NCBI RefSeq assembly: GCF_014645535.1
Contig: NZ_BMLX01000006.1
Coordinates: 163,082-227,081, forward strand
Reading direction: 5' to 3'
Source: Silvimonas iriomotensis
GTDB lineage: Bacteria; Pseudomonadota; Gammaproteobacteria; Burkholderiales; Chitinibacteraceae
Length of the DNA: 64,000 bases
A program made the translations under genes and the position numbers. The notes beneath the pieces were generated by a model, which was not told the origin of the DNA, did no database searches, and was given only the letters and a program-made list of their open reading frames with translations. Below, piece by piece: positions 19,193 to 29,475 of this stretch; positions within the stretch are counted from its first letter, which is position 1; each line of letters starts with the position of its first letter.

Positions 19193-20958
19193 AAACGCAT
19201 CCTTCACTACGTATTTACCAGGTCCTGCTGTTTTTGCTGGCCTGCGTACCTTGCGCCATCCCTTACCGCTATCCGCCCAATCCGGTTTTCCCGTCTGAAC
19301 TGGCGGCCTATGGCTTTTGCGCGCTAATCATCATGGCGGCTGCCACGCTGCCATCCAACAGCCGCCGTACCGGCCCGCCGCTGGCCAGTTGGCCGTGGCT
19401 GGCGCTGGCCGGTGTACTGGCCATCCAGATTGTCGTCATGCCGGTCATTTACTGGTCAGAGCGCACCATCCCGATGAGCTATATGATCGGCGCAGCGCTG
19501 ACCGTGTGGAGCTTGTCGCTGGCGCGCGATGAACATGGTCTGGGGCCGCTGGCCGTGGCCCTGGCCTGGGGTTTGCTGATCGGGGCGCTCTTTAATACCG
19601 GCCTGTCGATTCCGCAGATCATCCACGTGCAGCAAAGCGGTTCGGGCCTGGTGTTCGGCAATATCGGCCAGAAGAACATGTATGGCCACTACCTGGCGTG
19701 GGGCCTGGCTGCGGCGGCCTGGCTGGGTGCTACCCGCCGTCTGCAAGGCTGGGCTTTCTGGGTACTGGCGATCTGGCTGAGCCTGTCGATGGCCTGGTGT
19801 GGTTCGCGTTCCATTTTCATGTATGCCGGTGCCTGGGCCGTCTTTGGCACGATCCTGTATGTCACCGCACGCGGTGACAACCGCCGCTTTGCCGTGTTGC
19901 TGGCTGGCTCTGCCGTCCTGATCATTGCCATGCAGTTTGTGGCGCCCCTGATCAACCACCTGGCCCAGTCGGCACTGCATGCAACAAATGAAGTCCCGAC
20001 CGGTCTGGATCGTCTGGACTCCAACGGCGCCCGCCGTCTGGTGGAATGGCAAAAGGCACTGATCGCCTTCCGCGAGAACCCGATTCTGGGCGTGGGCTGG
20101 GGAGCCTATGGCGCGCAAAGCGTGCGCCTGCAGGTGATTCCGGAATTTGCCAAAGTGGTCGAGCCGGTGCTGTTCACCCACTGCCACAACTCATTGCTGA
20201 ACCTGATGGCAGAAACCGGCATCGTCGGCGCCTTTGTGGTGGTCGTGCCCATTCTGCTGGCGTTCCTGGGTATCTGGCGTCGTCGCCATGACCCGGTGGC
20301 CATGTTCGGTACCGCCCTGGTGCTGGTGTCGATCCTGCATAGCCTCGTGGAATATCCGCTGTGGTATTTCCACTTCTTCGGGCCGTTCTCGCTGATGCTG
20401 TTCCTGATGTATGACGGCACGCCAGGGCGTGGTCTGTCGTCAATGCAAACGCGCATTGGCGGTTTGTTTGCCGGCGTGGTGACGCTGGGTCTGGGCATTG
20501 CCGGTCTGGTGTACTACCTGCAGGTTTACCCGATCATCGACAGCACCAGCAAGGTCAAGGAAAACGAGCGCCGCATCAAGATTCTGGAAGGCATGCGCAA
20601 GAACCCGTTCCTGGACTATTTTGCCGAGTACGGGCTTTCCAACTTTGTGGTGGCCAACCGCTCGGACATGGGCTGGAAGCTGGGCATTGTGGCGCAGCTG
20701 GATCGTCTGCACCCCTATCCTGGCCAGTTGTCTGATGAAGCCATCATGCGTGCCTTGATGGGTGACCAGCAGATGGCGCACCAGCGCATGCGTGAAGCCG
20801 TGTACTCCTTCCCGGATAGCCTGGGTTACTACCGCCATGAAATCGAACGTTTCCCCAATGAGCCTGCGGTGAAGGCCCTGCTGGTGGATGTCGAAGCCGG
20901 CGAAAAAATGTACGGCAAACAACCGTACAACCCGGATGACGAAGGCGATGATGACTGA
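19189..20958 (+). CDS. PglL/Wzy-type O-oligosaccharide ligase
   Basis: A 589-aa protein with about eleven to twelve membrane spans and the ligase loop of the WaaL/PglL superfamily: the large periplasmic segment contains the R-LVEWQKAL-IAF-NPILGVGWGAYG block and FTHCHNSLLNLMAETGIVG, whose histidine is in the position needed in known ligases. The cytoplasmic/periplasmic C-terminus after residue 450 is soluble and helical, as in the Wzy_C_2/PglL group that transfers lipid-linked glycan to protein serine/threonine. An O-antigen ligase is the alternative. It overlaps tatC by 4 nt and ends before a bidirectional terminator. Confidence 0.82.
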   Translation: MKTHPSLRIYQVLLFLLACVPCAIPYRYPPNPVFPSELAAYGFCALIIMAAATLPSNSRRTGPPLASWPWLALAGVLAIQIVVMPVIYWSERTIPMSYMIGAALTVWSLSLARDEHGLGPLAVALAWGLLIGALFNTGLSIPQIIHVQQSGSGLVFGNIGQKNMYGHYLAWGLAAAAWLGATRRLQGWAFWVLAIWLSLSMAWCGSRSIFMYAGAWAVFGTILYVTARGDNRRFAVLLAGSAVLIIAMQFVAPLINHLAQSALHATNEVPTGLDRLDSNGARRLVEWQKALIAFRENPILGVGWGAYGAQSVRLQVIPEFAKVVEPVLFTHCHNSLLNLMAETGIVGAFVVVVPILLAFLGIWRRRHDPVAMFGTALVLVSILHSLVEYPLWYFHFFGPFSLMLFLMYDGTPGRGLSSMQTRIGGLFAGVVTLGLGIAGLVYYLQVYPIIDSTSKVKENERRIKILEGMRKNPFLDYFAEYGLSNFVVANRSDMGWKLGIVAQLDRLHPYPGQLSDEAIMRALMGDQQMAHQRMREAVYSFPDSLGYYRHEIERFPNEPAVKALLVDVEAGEKMYGKQPYNPDDEGDDD

Positions 20959-20981
20959 GGCGTGGTCACGCGCTGCATGAT

Positions 20982-21009
20982 AAAAAAGCCGGCTTGCGCC
21001 GGCTTTTTT
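20982..21009. terminator. Bidirectional terminator between the PglL-like gene and pbpC
   Basis: A-run, GCCGGC at 20988-20993, loop TTGC, GCCGGC at 20998-21003 and a T-run to 21009. The symmetrical A and T tracts suit both converging genes. Confidence 0.92.
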
Positions 21010-21020
21010 CATGGGCGGCA

Positions 21021-23204
21021 TCAAGTGGCCGGCACCGGCTGTTTGCCGCCGGTCTTGCGTGGTGGCGTTTGCCGCAGAAAAGCGCCGCGTACCTCAAAAT
21101 GCACCTGTTGCACCGTCCGGGTATTGTCCCTTAACTCAATGACATGCCGCCCCGGCATGGGGAACCACGCCCAGCTCTGGCCGCGGCCCAGCAATTTGCC
21201 GTTCAGCCACCACTGCGGTTTGCTGGTGCCATTGGCGCGGAACACGATGCGCTGGTTGGCTGGTGGAATATCCGGGTCCAGCGCAAAGATGGCGCCGTCT
21301 ACCGGGTAATCGATACCTGCCGGTCGCGCGCGGGCATCATCGCTGACGAGGTAAATCTGGTCCCGCCCGGTGCCAGGCAAAAAGTATTCGCGCCGGTCCG
21401 TTTCAACATAGTTTTCAAAATGAACCTGACGGGCCTGAATGCCGGCAGGTGCCGCCGGGGGCAAAGAGGGCGTCGTGGCATGCAGCTGGTTCATCAGCGC
21501 CAGCCAGACCGGCGCCGCGCCATGCATGCCAGAGACATCCCACATGGGCGCGCCGCTGGCATTGCCCACCCAGGTGGCCACCGTATAGCGCTGCGAGTAC
21601 CCCACCGCCCAGTTATCCCGCATGTCTTTGCTGGTGCCAGTCTTGACTGCGGTCCAGAAGCGCGTGGCCAGTGCGCTTTCCAGACCAAACGTACGCGCAC
21701 GGGCAGTGCGGTCTGACAGGATATCGCTGATGACAAAGCTGCTTTGTTCATCCAGCAAGCGTCGGCTTGCACCTGCGGGATCAGTACTCAGCCAGCGCAG
21801 CGGGTTCTGGGTGCCGCCGGTCGCCAGGGTCCGGTACGCATTGGCCAGATCCAGCAAGCGCACGTCAGCAGCGCCCAGTGCCAGGCTGTAGCCGTAATAG
21901 TCGCCAGACTCGGTCAGACTGCTCAGGCCCAGGGTCACCAGCCGCTCCCGTAGCCGCGCCGGGGTCACCATTTCAATGGTGCGTACGGCGGGTGTATTGA
22001 GCGATGAAGCGAGCGCGGTTCTGACAGACACCGGCCCTTTGAAGTCCTTGTCGTAGTTCTGCGGGTTGTACAGCCCGCTGGCGGTATTAAGATCAAGCGG
22101 GCTGTCATTGAGCAGCGACGCAGCGGTCAACCAGCGCCCCTGCAATGCCAGTTGATACAGGAACGGCTTGAGGGTCGAGCCAGCCTGACGCAACGCCGTC
22201 ACGCCATCCACATCGCTGGCCCGTGACAGATCACCGCTGGACCCCACCCAGGCCAGGATGTCGCCACTGCGGTTATCCAGCACCACCAGCGCACCGTCTT
22301 CGACATTGCGCTGGCGTAATTCGGTAATCTGCCGGCGCAGGATGAGCGTGGCAAAGCGCTGCAGATCCGCATCCAGCGTGGTGCGTACGGTGGTGCCAGC
22401 GGGGAGCGCGCCGCGGGCCAGCAATTTGCGGGCAAAGTGCGGTGCCAGTTGCGCTTCTTGCTGATAGCCATTGCCGTGACGGGCCAGCGCCACCTGCGCT
22501 TCAACCCGCACTTGATCGCAATCTGCCACACGCCCCATGTCTTTGAGGATGCCGCAAGCGCGTGTGCCCACGGCAAGTGGCGCGGCGTTGGGAGCGCGGA
22601 GCAAGGCAACGGCAATGGCCGACTCATGCGCATCCAGGCCCGCCGGGGATTTGTCGAACAGGGACGCGCTGAGCGCATCAAGCCCGACAATCTCGCCCCG
22701 GAAACCGACGAGGTTGAGATAGGCCTCCAGAATCTGTGCTTTGGTCCAGCGCCGTTCCAGCCACTCTGCCGACCAGCCCTGCCGCACCTTCTGGCTGAGG
22801 GAACGCCCCTGGTTGCTGCGTTTCAGATCATCGTCCAGCAGCCCCACCAATTGCATGGTGAGGGTGGAGGCGCCACGCGTGCGCTGGTTCCACAGATTGC
22901 CCCAGCTGGCCGCAGCAACGGCAGACCAGTCCACGCCGCTGTGGCTGTAAAAGTTGCGGTCCTCAGACACCACCAGCGCCTGGCGCATGGCGGGCGAAAT
23001 ATCCGGCAAGGCCACCCAGTCCAGCTTGCGTACTTTCTGGTCCACCCGCACGCGCTGCAATGGCTGGCCGTGGCGATCCAGCAGAATCACATCAGACGAA
23101 CGCCAACCGGCTTTTACCGCGGCAAAATCCGGCAACGACCAGGCCGGTAGGCTGGCCAGCGCGAAACACAGTGCCAGCCCGGCCCGATACGGATTAATGC
23201 GCAT
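21021..23204 (-). CDS. pbpC: Penicillin-binding protein 1C
   Basis: Bifunctional class A-type PBP of the PbpC family, 727 aa. After an N-terminal signal/anchor, the transglycosylase domain has the catalytic glutamate in VVSEDRNFYSHSGVD (near residue 80) and GASTLTMQLVGLL. The transpeptidase has the serine in GSTLKPF (near 345), SSLN and KTGTS (near 521). A C-terminal BiPBP_C domain follows (about 630-720). ATG 23204 is chosen because it starts the signal segment; the start lies 11 nt inside the upstream alpha-2-macroglobulin gene, so the two are translationally coupled. Confidence 0.96.
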   Translation of the reverse strand: MRINPYRAGLALCFALASLPAWSLPDFAAVKAGWRSSDVILLDRHGQPLQRVRVDQKVRKLDWVALPDISPAMRQALVVSEDRNFYSHSGVDWSAVAAASWGNLWNQRTRGASTLTMQLVGLLDDDLKRSNQGRSLSQKVRQGWSAEWLERRWTKAQILEAYLNLVGFRGEIVGLDALSASLFDKSPAGLDAHESAIAVALLRAPNAAPLAVGTRACGILKDMGRVADCDQVRVEAQVALARHGNGYQQEAQLAPHFARKLLARGALPAGTTVRTTLDADLQRFATLILRRQITELRQRNVEDGALVVLDNRSGDILAWVGSSGDLSRASDVDGVTALRQAGSTLKPFLYQLALQGRWLTAASLLNDSPLDLNTASGLYNPQNYDKDFKGPVSVRTALASSLNTPAVRTIEMVTPARLRERLVTLGLSSLTESGDYYGYSLALGAADVRLLDLANAYRTLATGGTQNPLRWLSTDPAGASRRLLDEQSSFVISDILSDRTARARTFGLESALATRFWTAVKTGTSKDMRDNWAVGYSQRYTVATWVGNASGAPMWDVSGMHGAAPVWLALMNQLHATTPSLPPAAPAGIQARQVHFENYVETDRREYFLPGTGRDQIYLVSDDARARPAGIDYPVDGAIFALDPDIPPANQRIVFRANGTSKPQWWLNGKLLGRGQSWAWFPMPGRHVIELRDNTRTVQQVHFEVRGAFLRQTPPRKTGGKQPVPAT

Positions 23205-26200
23205 CACCCACCTTGTACACCGGGTTGGGGGCAGCGCCGAATACATCCGGCGCGTACAGTGCTTCCACCCGCGTTGGCGGCAGCTTGAAGGCACCGGTGC
23301 TGTTCAGGCGCATGGTGTACTCCACCGAGAACGTGCCACGGGGAACGTACTCGTAATAAGCCCGGTAACCCGCAAAGCGCCGTTCGATAAAGGCAGGCCA
23401 GGCATTACCTTCTTGTTGTTCACCCTGCGTGGCAATTTGCGAATCACGGCCCAGGCCATTCCCGAGGATGCTGGCGCCCGTGGGCACCGGATCATCGACC
23501 ACCACCCAGGTCATGTCGGCTTGCGCGGTGATCTCCAGCTTCACCCGCAGGACATCGCCCCGGCTGTACTGGCCCGGCGTTTTTGTCTCTACCGGCGTCA
23601 CCGTTTTCTTGACGTGATATCCCGCTACTTGCGGTGTGGTCAGTGGCAGCGCAGCCAGCACCTGCACCGTGGCCCACGGCGCCCCGCCGCCCTGCTGGGC
23701 AAGGGCCAGCGTGCCTTGCCCGCCGGCGGGCCATGGCAAATCCACGCGCGGCGGCTGGGGCGCTGACCACGGTACGGCCTGTTTCGCCGTGCCAAGGCTC
23801 AGGTTGACCAGCCCGGTGACGGGCTGGCTTTCAAACTGCGCACTGAAATGCCGGACTGCCAGCGCGCCCCAGGCATTGGCATTGGTGGTCATCCAGGCAC
23901 CGTGATCCTGCCGCCCCAGCAAACCGGTCAGCAGCCGTGGCATGTCGTCCTTGAACGAGGGCAACTGGCTGGCCACCAGTACCAAGCGCGCCGAATTGAC
24001 GTCCGCGTTGTTCATCAACCACCACCAGTAATCCTCGCGCTCGGTAGAGAACACCATGCGGGTGCCCTGATAGGTCAACCGGCCACGCAGCACTTGTTCG
24101 GCCTGTGCCATCCGGGTGGCACGGTCTGGCGCATTGGTCATGTGCTGCAAGACAGAAAGCCAGTCGATCAGCATGGTGGTGGACCAGCTGTTGGGCTGCA
24201 AGGTCAGCGTATCGAGCTGGCGCGGCTGCGCCCGGCCATAACGTGACAGTGCTTCCAGCGCCGCCAGCCGACGGGCATCACCCGAGTCACGCGGCATCCA
24301 GAAATCGCGCTTCAGACGGCCTTCCACAAAATTGGTCAACGCCGTCAGCATGCGCTCACGCGAGTCATCCGGAATGGTCCAGCCGTTCTCGTTCGCCAGC
24401 GCCAGCACATACGCGGTGAGCGTATCGCTGCCGCGCGGCGGGCTACCTTCCTGGACCGGGAAGTACTGCGCCAGACCGTCGCTATCCAGATAAGTAGGCA
24501 GATCAGCCATGATGCCGGCCCAGCGCTGCTTGTCGTTCAGCCCCACGGCGATGGACGAGCGCTGTTCCAGGCAACTGTAGGGGTAGCGCAAAAACCAGTC
24601 ACGCACGGCCGGCATCTCGCCTGCCAGCCTGGCTTGCAGCTGCACCGACACGCCGCCGCGCCCGGCTTCCGCCCCGGGCGGCAACGCCACCGGAATACTG
24701 ACCGGCGCGGTGAGCTGGCGCAGCGTCGCCTGTTGTACCGTTACCGGCGTGGCGGGTTCGATCTGCTGGCTGAAGGCCAGTTTGTCCTGCGCCTTGTCGC
24801 CGCCTTGTTCATGCGCAGCGAAAGTCCATTGCAGATGATCTACCCCGGGCGGCACGGTCACCGGCCAGCGTACTTCCCGCGCTTCACCGGCCGGAATCTG
24901 TACCGTCTGGGCACTTAGCCCCGGCAAACCCGTGGCCTGAGCCTCGACCACCACCGTCATGGCGCGGCTGGAGCCGTTACGCACGTTGATACCGGCATCA
25001 AGCTGGTCACCACTCCGGGCAAGCGGTGCAACGCCTGCAGTCATCTGCAGATCCTGGGTGACCGTGATGGTGGCCTGGCCGGTACCAAAGTAAGCATCGC
25101 CCGCATCTGCAACTGCAACCAGCTTGAAGCGGGTCAGCGCGTCATTGATCGGAACCGAAACCGTGGCGCTACCGGTTTTATCCAGCACCACATGCGGTTG
25201 CCACAGCAACAAGGTATCCAGCAGTTCACGCGTGGGCGCAAAGCCGCCGCCGCCGCCCGGGGCCAGCGCCTTGCGGCCGAAGTGCCGTTTGCCCACCACC
25301 TGCAACTGCGCCGTGGCGGTTTCGACCCCGTAACTACGCCGCTGCAGCATGGCGCCCAGCAAGTCCCAGCTATCGTTGGGCTGCAGTTCCAGCAAGGCTT
25401 CGTCTACCGCCGCAAACGCGACCTCTGCACCCGCCGCCGGCTGGCCGTTGGGCAGCTTGACCTGCACCTTCACGGTCGCAGTTTTGCGGATGGCGTAAAC
25501 CGGTTTGTCCGGTGTGACGGTCACGGCCAGCTTGTGCCCTGCCGTTCCCACCGTCAGTTCTGCGATCCCGTATTTGAAGGCCGGGCGGGACAGGTCAATC
25601 ATGGCGGTCGGCGCCTGGTAGTCGTGCCCTTCATGGCGGAAGGCATCCCACCACTCCAACGGGCTGCGCCAGCCCCAGGTAAAGAACGAATACCACGGCA
25701 CATCACGCACGCGTCCGCGTACCGCCAGCACCGACACGTACACGTTGGGCGCCCATTCAGGTTCGATCTTCACATCAATCACCGGGTCTTTCCCGGAAAG
25801 TTCGACCACGCGCGTGTCAATCACCCCTTCGCGCTCAATCGCCAGCAGGGCCGTGGCCTTGCGGAACGGCATGCGCACCTGCAAGTGCGCGGTGTCGCCG
25901 GGTTGATATGCGGTTTTCTCAGGCAATACATCGATGCGGTCGTTGTTGTCGACGTCAAACCACATCTCGCCCTCACGCGAGACCCAGATGCGCTGGGCCG
26001 CCGCGATGGCATGACCGGCGTCATCCGCCGTCTGGGCGATCAGTTCAATGCTGCCTTCGTTCTTGAGGGTGACGTCGCAAAACATCAGCCCGCGCGCGTC
26101 GGTCCTGGCGTCGCATACCTGCCCGAGATCTTTGGTGGTTTCATGGCTGTCATAGGCGTAAAACCCGCCAACAAGGCGTTTGCGGCTGGATAACCAGGTA

Positions 26201-28887
26201 TGTTCAACCGCCTTGACCGTCACCTTGCGGTTGGCCAGCGGTTTGCCGTTGGTATCCACCACCACGCCCTTGACGGTCGTGGTCTTGCCGGCAGTCATCC
26301 AGTCTTCTACCGAAAGCCCCACCCGTACGCTGGCGGGCCACAGCGGCACTGTGCGCGAGAGCGTCTGGACTTCGCCGTTGGGATCACTGTAGGTGGCTTC
26401 GACCACCATATCGTAGGGGCGGTCGATCCTGGGCAGGCCGCTTACCTGGGTTTTGCCGTTGCCGTTTGCATCGAGCGTGAGCGCCGCTTTATCCAGCACC
26501 ACCTTGTTGTTCAGCGCGTTGCGGCCGGTTTCTTCAGCCGCCTCTGGCGGGTCAAAACTGAAGCGCTCGTACCCCTCGGCCCGATCGTAGCGGTTGCGCA
26601 GCATGGCACTGACCTGCACCGGCAACCCCTTGGCCGGCCCGCCCGTGCCATAAGACAGCGACACCGCCAGCGGCACATTGCCTGGGGCGATGGTCGCTTT
26701 GGTATCGGCCGCAAGCTGACCGCGCATGACGGGCAGGCGGAACTCCTCAACCCGGAACGAACCGGTATAGAGCGTAATGCCGTCCTGCTCGATACTGGCC
26801 GGGCTGCGCTGGTCTGCTCTGCGTTGCGCCTTCTTGATCAGCGAGATCGTGTACATCCCCAGTTTGGCCGATTTGGGAATGGCAAAGGTAGATTCGGCGT
26901 AGCGCCCTTGTCGCCAGGCCAGCGGATAAGTAAAGCTCTGCCCGCTGCCCTCATGCGTGATGACCAGTTCATCCGGCAACTGGCTGGCGCGTGGCAAGGC
27001 CAGGCCCTTGCTGGTTTCAAGGCGCATGAAATGCTTCATCGACACCGTTTCGCCAGCGCGGAACAAGGGGCGATCCAGCACGGTTGTGGCGCGCACCGAG
27101 GGCTGCGGGCTGGTGTCGGTCGGATACGGGAAGCGCCAGGCTTCAATCCCCTGATCCCAGCCCGAGCGCACGAACGACACATCGTTGCGGCCCTTTTCAT
27201 CTTGCTTGCGGGCCACCACAAAGAGCCCGGACAACGACTCCGACGGGCAATGGTCAGCCTCTTGCAGCGAGCGCTCGATCTTGGCGATGCCCTGGCTATT
27301 GGTCTTGCCCTGCCACAGCAACTGCTGATGGCAGTCGTAGACACTGACCTGGGCGTCGGGCACCGGCGCGGCGCGGTCCAGCGTCGTCACCCAGACCGCC
27401 GCGTTGTCACGCCCGCGCTTTAGATGCACGCCCAGATTGGTCACCAGCATGGCCGTGCGCACGTACATGGGCGCATCAAGACCCAGCAAAGATTTGCCCA
27501 GCAGGCGCGACTGCAGTTCAACCACATGCAAACCGGGTTCAGGTGCCGGAACACCGACCACGGTGAACGGCCATTTCCCGGTTTTGTCCGGCGCGGTCGG
27601 CACCTTCATGCTTTGCACGCCGGCCTGACCAACAAGCAGCGACAGTCGCCGGGTTTCTACCGCTTTGCCACCGCGCACCACGGAAGACTCATGCCACGCT
27701 TCAACTTTGGCCAGCCAGGTCATGATGGACTGATCGTCGCTGACGGTCAGGCTCTGCATGCCCACCTGGATTTGCTTGACGTCCAGATCGGCCTCTACAT
27801 CGCGCAAAGTGACGGCGATGGCCGGCTCGGCATTCAGTTCCACAATACCGAACGGCGCGGCGGCAAACTTGGCCAGCGGCGGCGCGGAGGCCGTGCCGAA
27901 ACTGAGCGGGAAGGCGCCCTTGTTGGTCAGCTCACGACCGCTAGCGTCGGTAAAGCCGTCGGGGAGTTTGAGTTTGAAACTGGCGTTGGGTGGGAATGGC
28001 GGATTGAACGTGGCCTCATACACCAGATTGTCGCGCTCGCGCCCGAAGTCCGGGTGGCGCTCACCATTGGGAGTCTGCAGCACAATCTGGCTGGCCTGCT
28101 GGCGGGTCACCTCGGCCGAAAAATGCAGCGTGACCGGCCGCAGGGGGATACACGCAGCATTGGCGTTCTCCCGCTGGCAATTGAGCGTGGCGGTAAAGGC
28201 GTCGCGCACCGTGAAATCAAGCGTCTGCTTTTCTGCGCTGCCGGGGCGATCAAGCACTACCTTGACCTTCTTGCCGGCTGGCAAGCGCTGGGCGCAACGG
28301 ACGGCCTCGATCGTGCCTGATTGTTTCTCCCAGCCCTGGTATTTGAGCAATGTGGTCTTGTCTGCATCGGCCAGCCGCTGCATGGGCAAGCGTTCTGGCG
28401 AGCCCTCCACCAGGCAGAACATGGGCAACACTTTGGCGCCGATGGGACCATTGAGCAGGAACAGGAATGCCTGGTCTTCCTCAATCTGGCTGCCCTGCCC
28501 GGGCAGGCTGTCAGTCACGGCGAGCGGGCCCGTGGTAAAGCTGAATTTCTGCTGGCCAGTCACCGCCTCACCCGAGACTGCGCGCACTTCTGGCCGGACC
28601 GTAAAACGGCAAGTCGTGGCCCCGGGAACACCGCCGGGAAAATCCATCACCCAGCTGCGATCGTCAATCCAGTGCGCATCTCCTTTTTGCGGGCAATCCA
28701 CCGTGAATGGCGCGGCGGCCCGGGTATCGCCCATGCGCACCATGGGGGCAGAGAATGTCGCACGGACTTGCTGGACTGTGCGAACCTCGTTTTGCGGCGA
28801 GAACGTCGTCACGGTTGCGGCAGAGGCGGCAATCCAGGCAAAGGCAAATACGACAGAGACGAAACCACGGGCGGCGGGCAGGCGCAT
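23194..28887 (-). CDS. Bacterial alpha-2-macroglobulin (YfhM-like)
   Basis: A giant 1897-aa secreted protein. The N-terminal signal peptide (about 1-24, ending ASAA) lacks a lipobox cysteine, so it looks periplasmic rather than lipid-anchored as E. coli YfhM is. MG-type beta domains fill most of the length. The thioester motif is intact, CLEQ near residue 1439 in YPYSCLEQRSS, within the alpha-helical complement-like domain, so it can trap proteases covalently. The pairing with pbpC is well known and suggests defence of the envelope when peptidoglycan is breached. Length is above the E. coli protein. Confidence 0.95.
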   Translation of the reverse strand: MRLPAARGFVSVVFAFAWIAASAATVTTFSPQNEVRTVQQVRATFSAPMVRMGDTRAAAPFTVDCPQKGDAHWIDDRSWVMDFPGGVPGATTCRFTVRPEVRAVSGEAVTGQQKFSFTTGPLAVTDSLPGQGSQIEEDQAFLFLLNGPIGAKVLPMFCLVEGSPERLPMQRLADADKTTLLKYQGWEKQSGTIEAVRCAQRLPAGKKVKVVLDRPGSAEKQTLDFTVRDAFTATLNCQRENANAACIPLRPVTLHFSAEVTRQQASQIVLQTPNGERHPDFGRERDNLVYEATFNPPFPPNASFKLKLPDGFTDASGRELTNKGAFPLSFGTASAPPLAKFAAAPFGIVELNAEPAIAVTLRDVEADLDVKQIQVGMQSLTVSDDQSIMTWLAKVEAWHESSVVRGGKAVETRRLSLLVGQAGVQSMKVPTAPDKTGKWPFTVVGVPAPEPGLHVVELQSRLLGKSLLGLDAPMYVRTAMLVTNLGVHLKRGRDNAAVWVTTLDRAAPVPDAQVSVYDCHQQLLWQGKTNSQGIAKIERSLQEADHCPSESLSGLFVVARKQDEKGRNDVSFVRSGWDQGIEAWRFPYPTDTSPQPSVRATTVLDRPLFRAGETVSMKHFMRLETSKGLALPRASQLPDELVITHEGSGQSFTYPLAWRQGRYAESTFAIPKSAKLGMYTISLIKKAQRRADQRSPASIEQDGITLYTGSFRVEEFRLPVMRGQLAADTKATIAPGNVPLAVSLSYGTGGPAKGLPVQVSAMLRNRYDRAEGYERFSFDPPEAAEETGRNALNNKVVLDKAALTLDANGNGKTQVSGLPRIDRPYDMVVEATYSDPNGEVQTLSRTVPLWPASVRVGLSVEDWMTAGKTTTVKGVVVDTNGKPLANRKVTVKAVEHTWLSSRKRLVGGFYAYDSHETTKDLGQVCDARTDARGLMFCDVTLKNEGSIELIAQTADDAGHAIAAAQRIWVSREGEMWFDVDNNDRIDVLPEKTAYQPGDTAHLQVRMPFRKATALLAIEREGVIDTRVVELSGKDPVIDVKIEPEWAPNVYVSVLAVRGRVRDVPWYSFFTWGWRSPLEWWDAFRHEGHDYQAPTAMIDLSRPAFKYGIAELTVGTAGHKLAVTVTPDKPVYAIRKTATVKVQVKLPNGQPAAGAEVAFAAVDEALLELQPNDSWDLLGAMLQRRSYGVETATAQLQVVGKRHFGRKALAPGGGGGFAPTRELLDTLLLWQPHVVLDKTGSATVSVPINDALTRFKLVAVADAGDAYFGTGQATITVTQDLQMTAGVAPLARSGDQLDAGINVRNGSSRAMTVVVEAQATGLPGLSAQTVQIPAGEAREVRWPVTVPPGVDHLQWTFAAHEQGGDKAQDKLAFSQQIEPATPVTVQQATLRQLTAPVSIPVALPPGAEAGRGGVSVQLQARLAGEMPAVRDWFLRYPYSCLEQRSSIAVGLNDKQRWAGIMADLPTYLDSDGLAQYFPVQEGSPPRGSDTLTAYVLALANENGWTIPDDSRERMLTALTNFVEGRLKRDFWMPRDSGDARRLAALEALSRYGRAQPRQLDTLTLQPNSWSTTMLIDWLSVLQHMTNAPDRATRMAQAEQVLRGRLTYQGTRMVFSTEREDYWWWLMNNADVNSARLVLVASQLPSFKDDMPRLLTGLLGRQDHGAWMTTNANAWGALAVRHFSAQFESQPVTGLVNLSLGTAKQAVPWSAPQPPRVDLPWPAGGQGTLALAQQGGGAPWATVQVLAALPLTTPQVAGYHVKKTVTPVETKTPGQYSRGDVLRVKLEITAQADMTWVVVDDPVPTGASILGNGLGRDSQIATQGEQQEGNAWPAFIERRFAGYRAYYEYVPRGTFSVEYTMRLNSTGAFKLPPTRVEALYAPDVFGAAPNPVYKVGDAH

Positions 28888-29036
28888 AATCGGGGCGGGC
28901 GGTTGTTTTTACTTTCCCGATTTTGTCAGAAACTTACTGTCAGTAGTTTTTAACCCATCAAACTTTGAGATAATTCAGACACACGCCAGATTGCATGCCC
29001 GCCGCATCCGGATCGCAAACTATCAGGAGTCTCATC

Positions 29037-29453
29037 ATGCAAGTACAGCCATACCTTACATTCAACGGTGACTGTGAAGCCGCGCTGGCATTTTACGGGC
29101 AGGTACTGGGCGGCCAGATCACCTTCATGATGCGGTTCAAGGATGCGCCCGGCACTGAACCCGTTGATCCGGCGTGGGCCGACAAGATCATGCACTGCAA
29201 TTTTTCTGCAGGCAGCACCCAGTTCATGGCCGCGGACTGTTCGCCAGAGCGCGCTTCTGCCAAAAAGAGCGGCTTTACCATGTCCGTCGCCGTGGATACC
29301 GCAGCAGAGGGCGAGAAAATATTCAATGGCCTGGCTGCTGATGGCCAGATCACCATGCCCTTCCAGGCCACGTTCTGGACCAAGGGCTTTGGCATGCTGG
29401 TGGACAAGTTTGGCACGCCCTGGATGGTGAACTGTCTGGAACAGCCGGCCTGA
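29037..29453 (+). CDS. VOC-superfamily (PhnB-like) protein
   Basis: A 138-aa glyoxalase/VOC-fold protein of the PhnB type. The family opening YLTFNGDCEAALAFYGQVLGG is visible, followed by a middle H-x-x-F strand (IMHCNFSAG) and the closing FWTKGFGMLVDKFGTPWMVN. Start ATG 29037 follows a CAGGAG ribosome site; an in-frame upstream start lacks one. The catalytic role is unknown. It is divergent from the alpha-2-macroglobulin gene across about 150 bp. Confidence 0.88.
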   Translation: MQVQPYLTFNGDCEAALAFYGQVLGGQITFMMRFKDAPGTEPVDPAWADKIMHCNFSAGSTQFMAADCSPERASAKKSGFTMSVAVDTAAEGEKIFNGLAADGQITMPFQATFWTKGFGMLVDKFGTPWMVNCLEQPA

Positions 29454-29475
29454 GCGGCCGGACCAGTGCGGGTGG

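Noticed and set aside
26200..27423. 407-codon open frame opposite the alpha-2-macroglobulin gene
   Set aside because: Antisense shadow without family resemblance; the minus-strand gene is clear.
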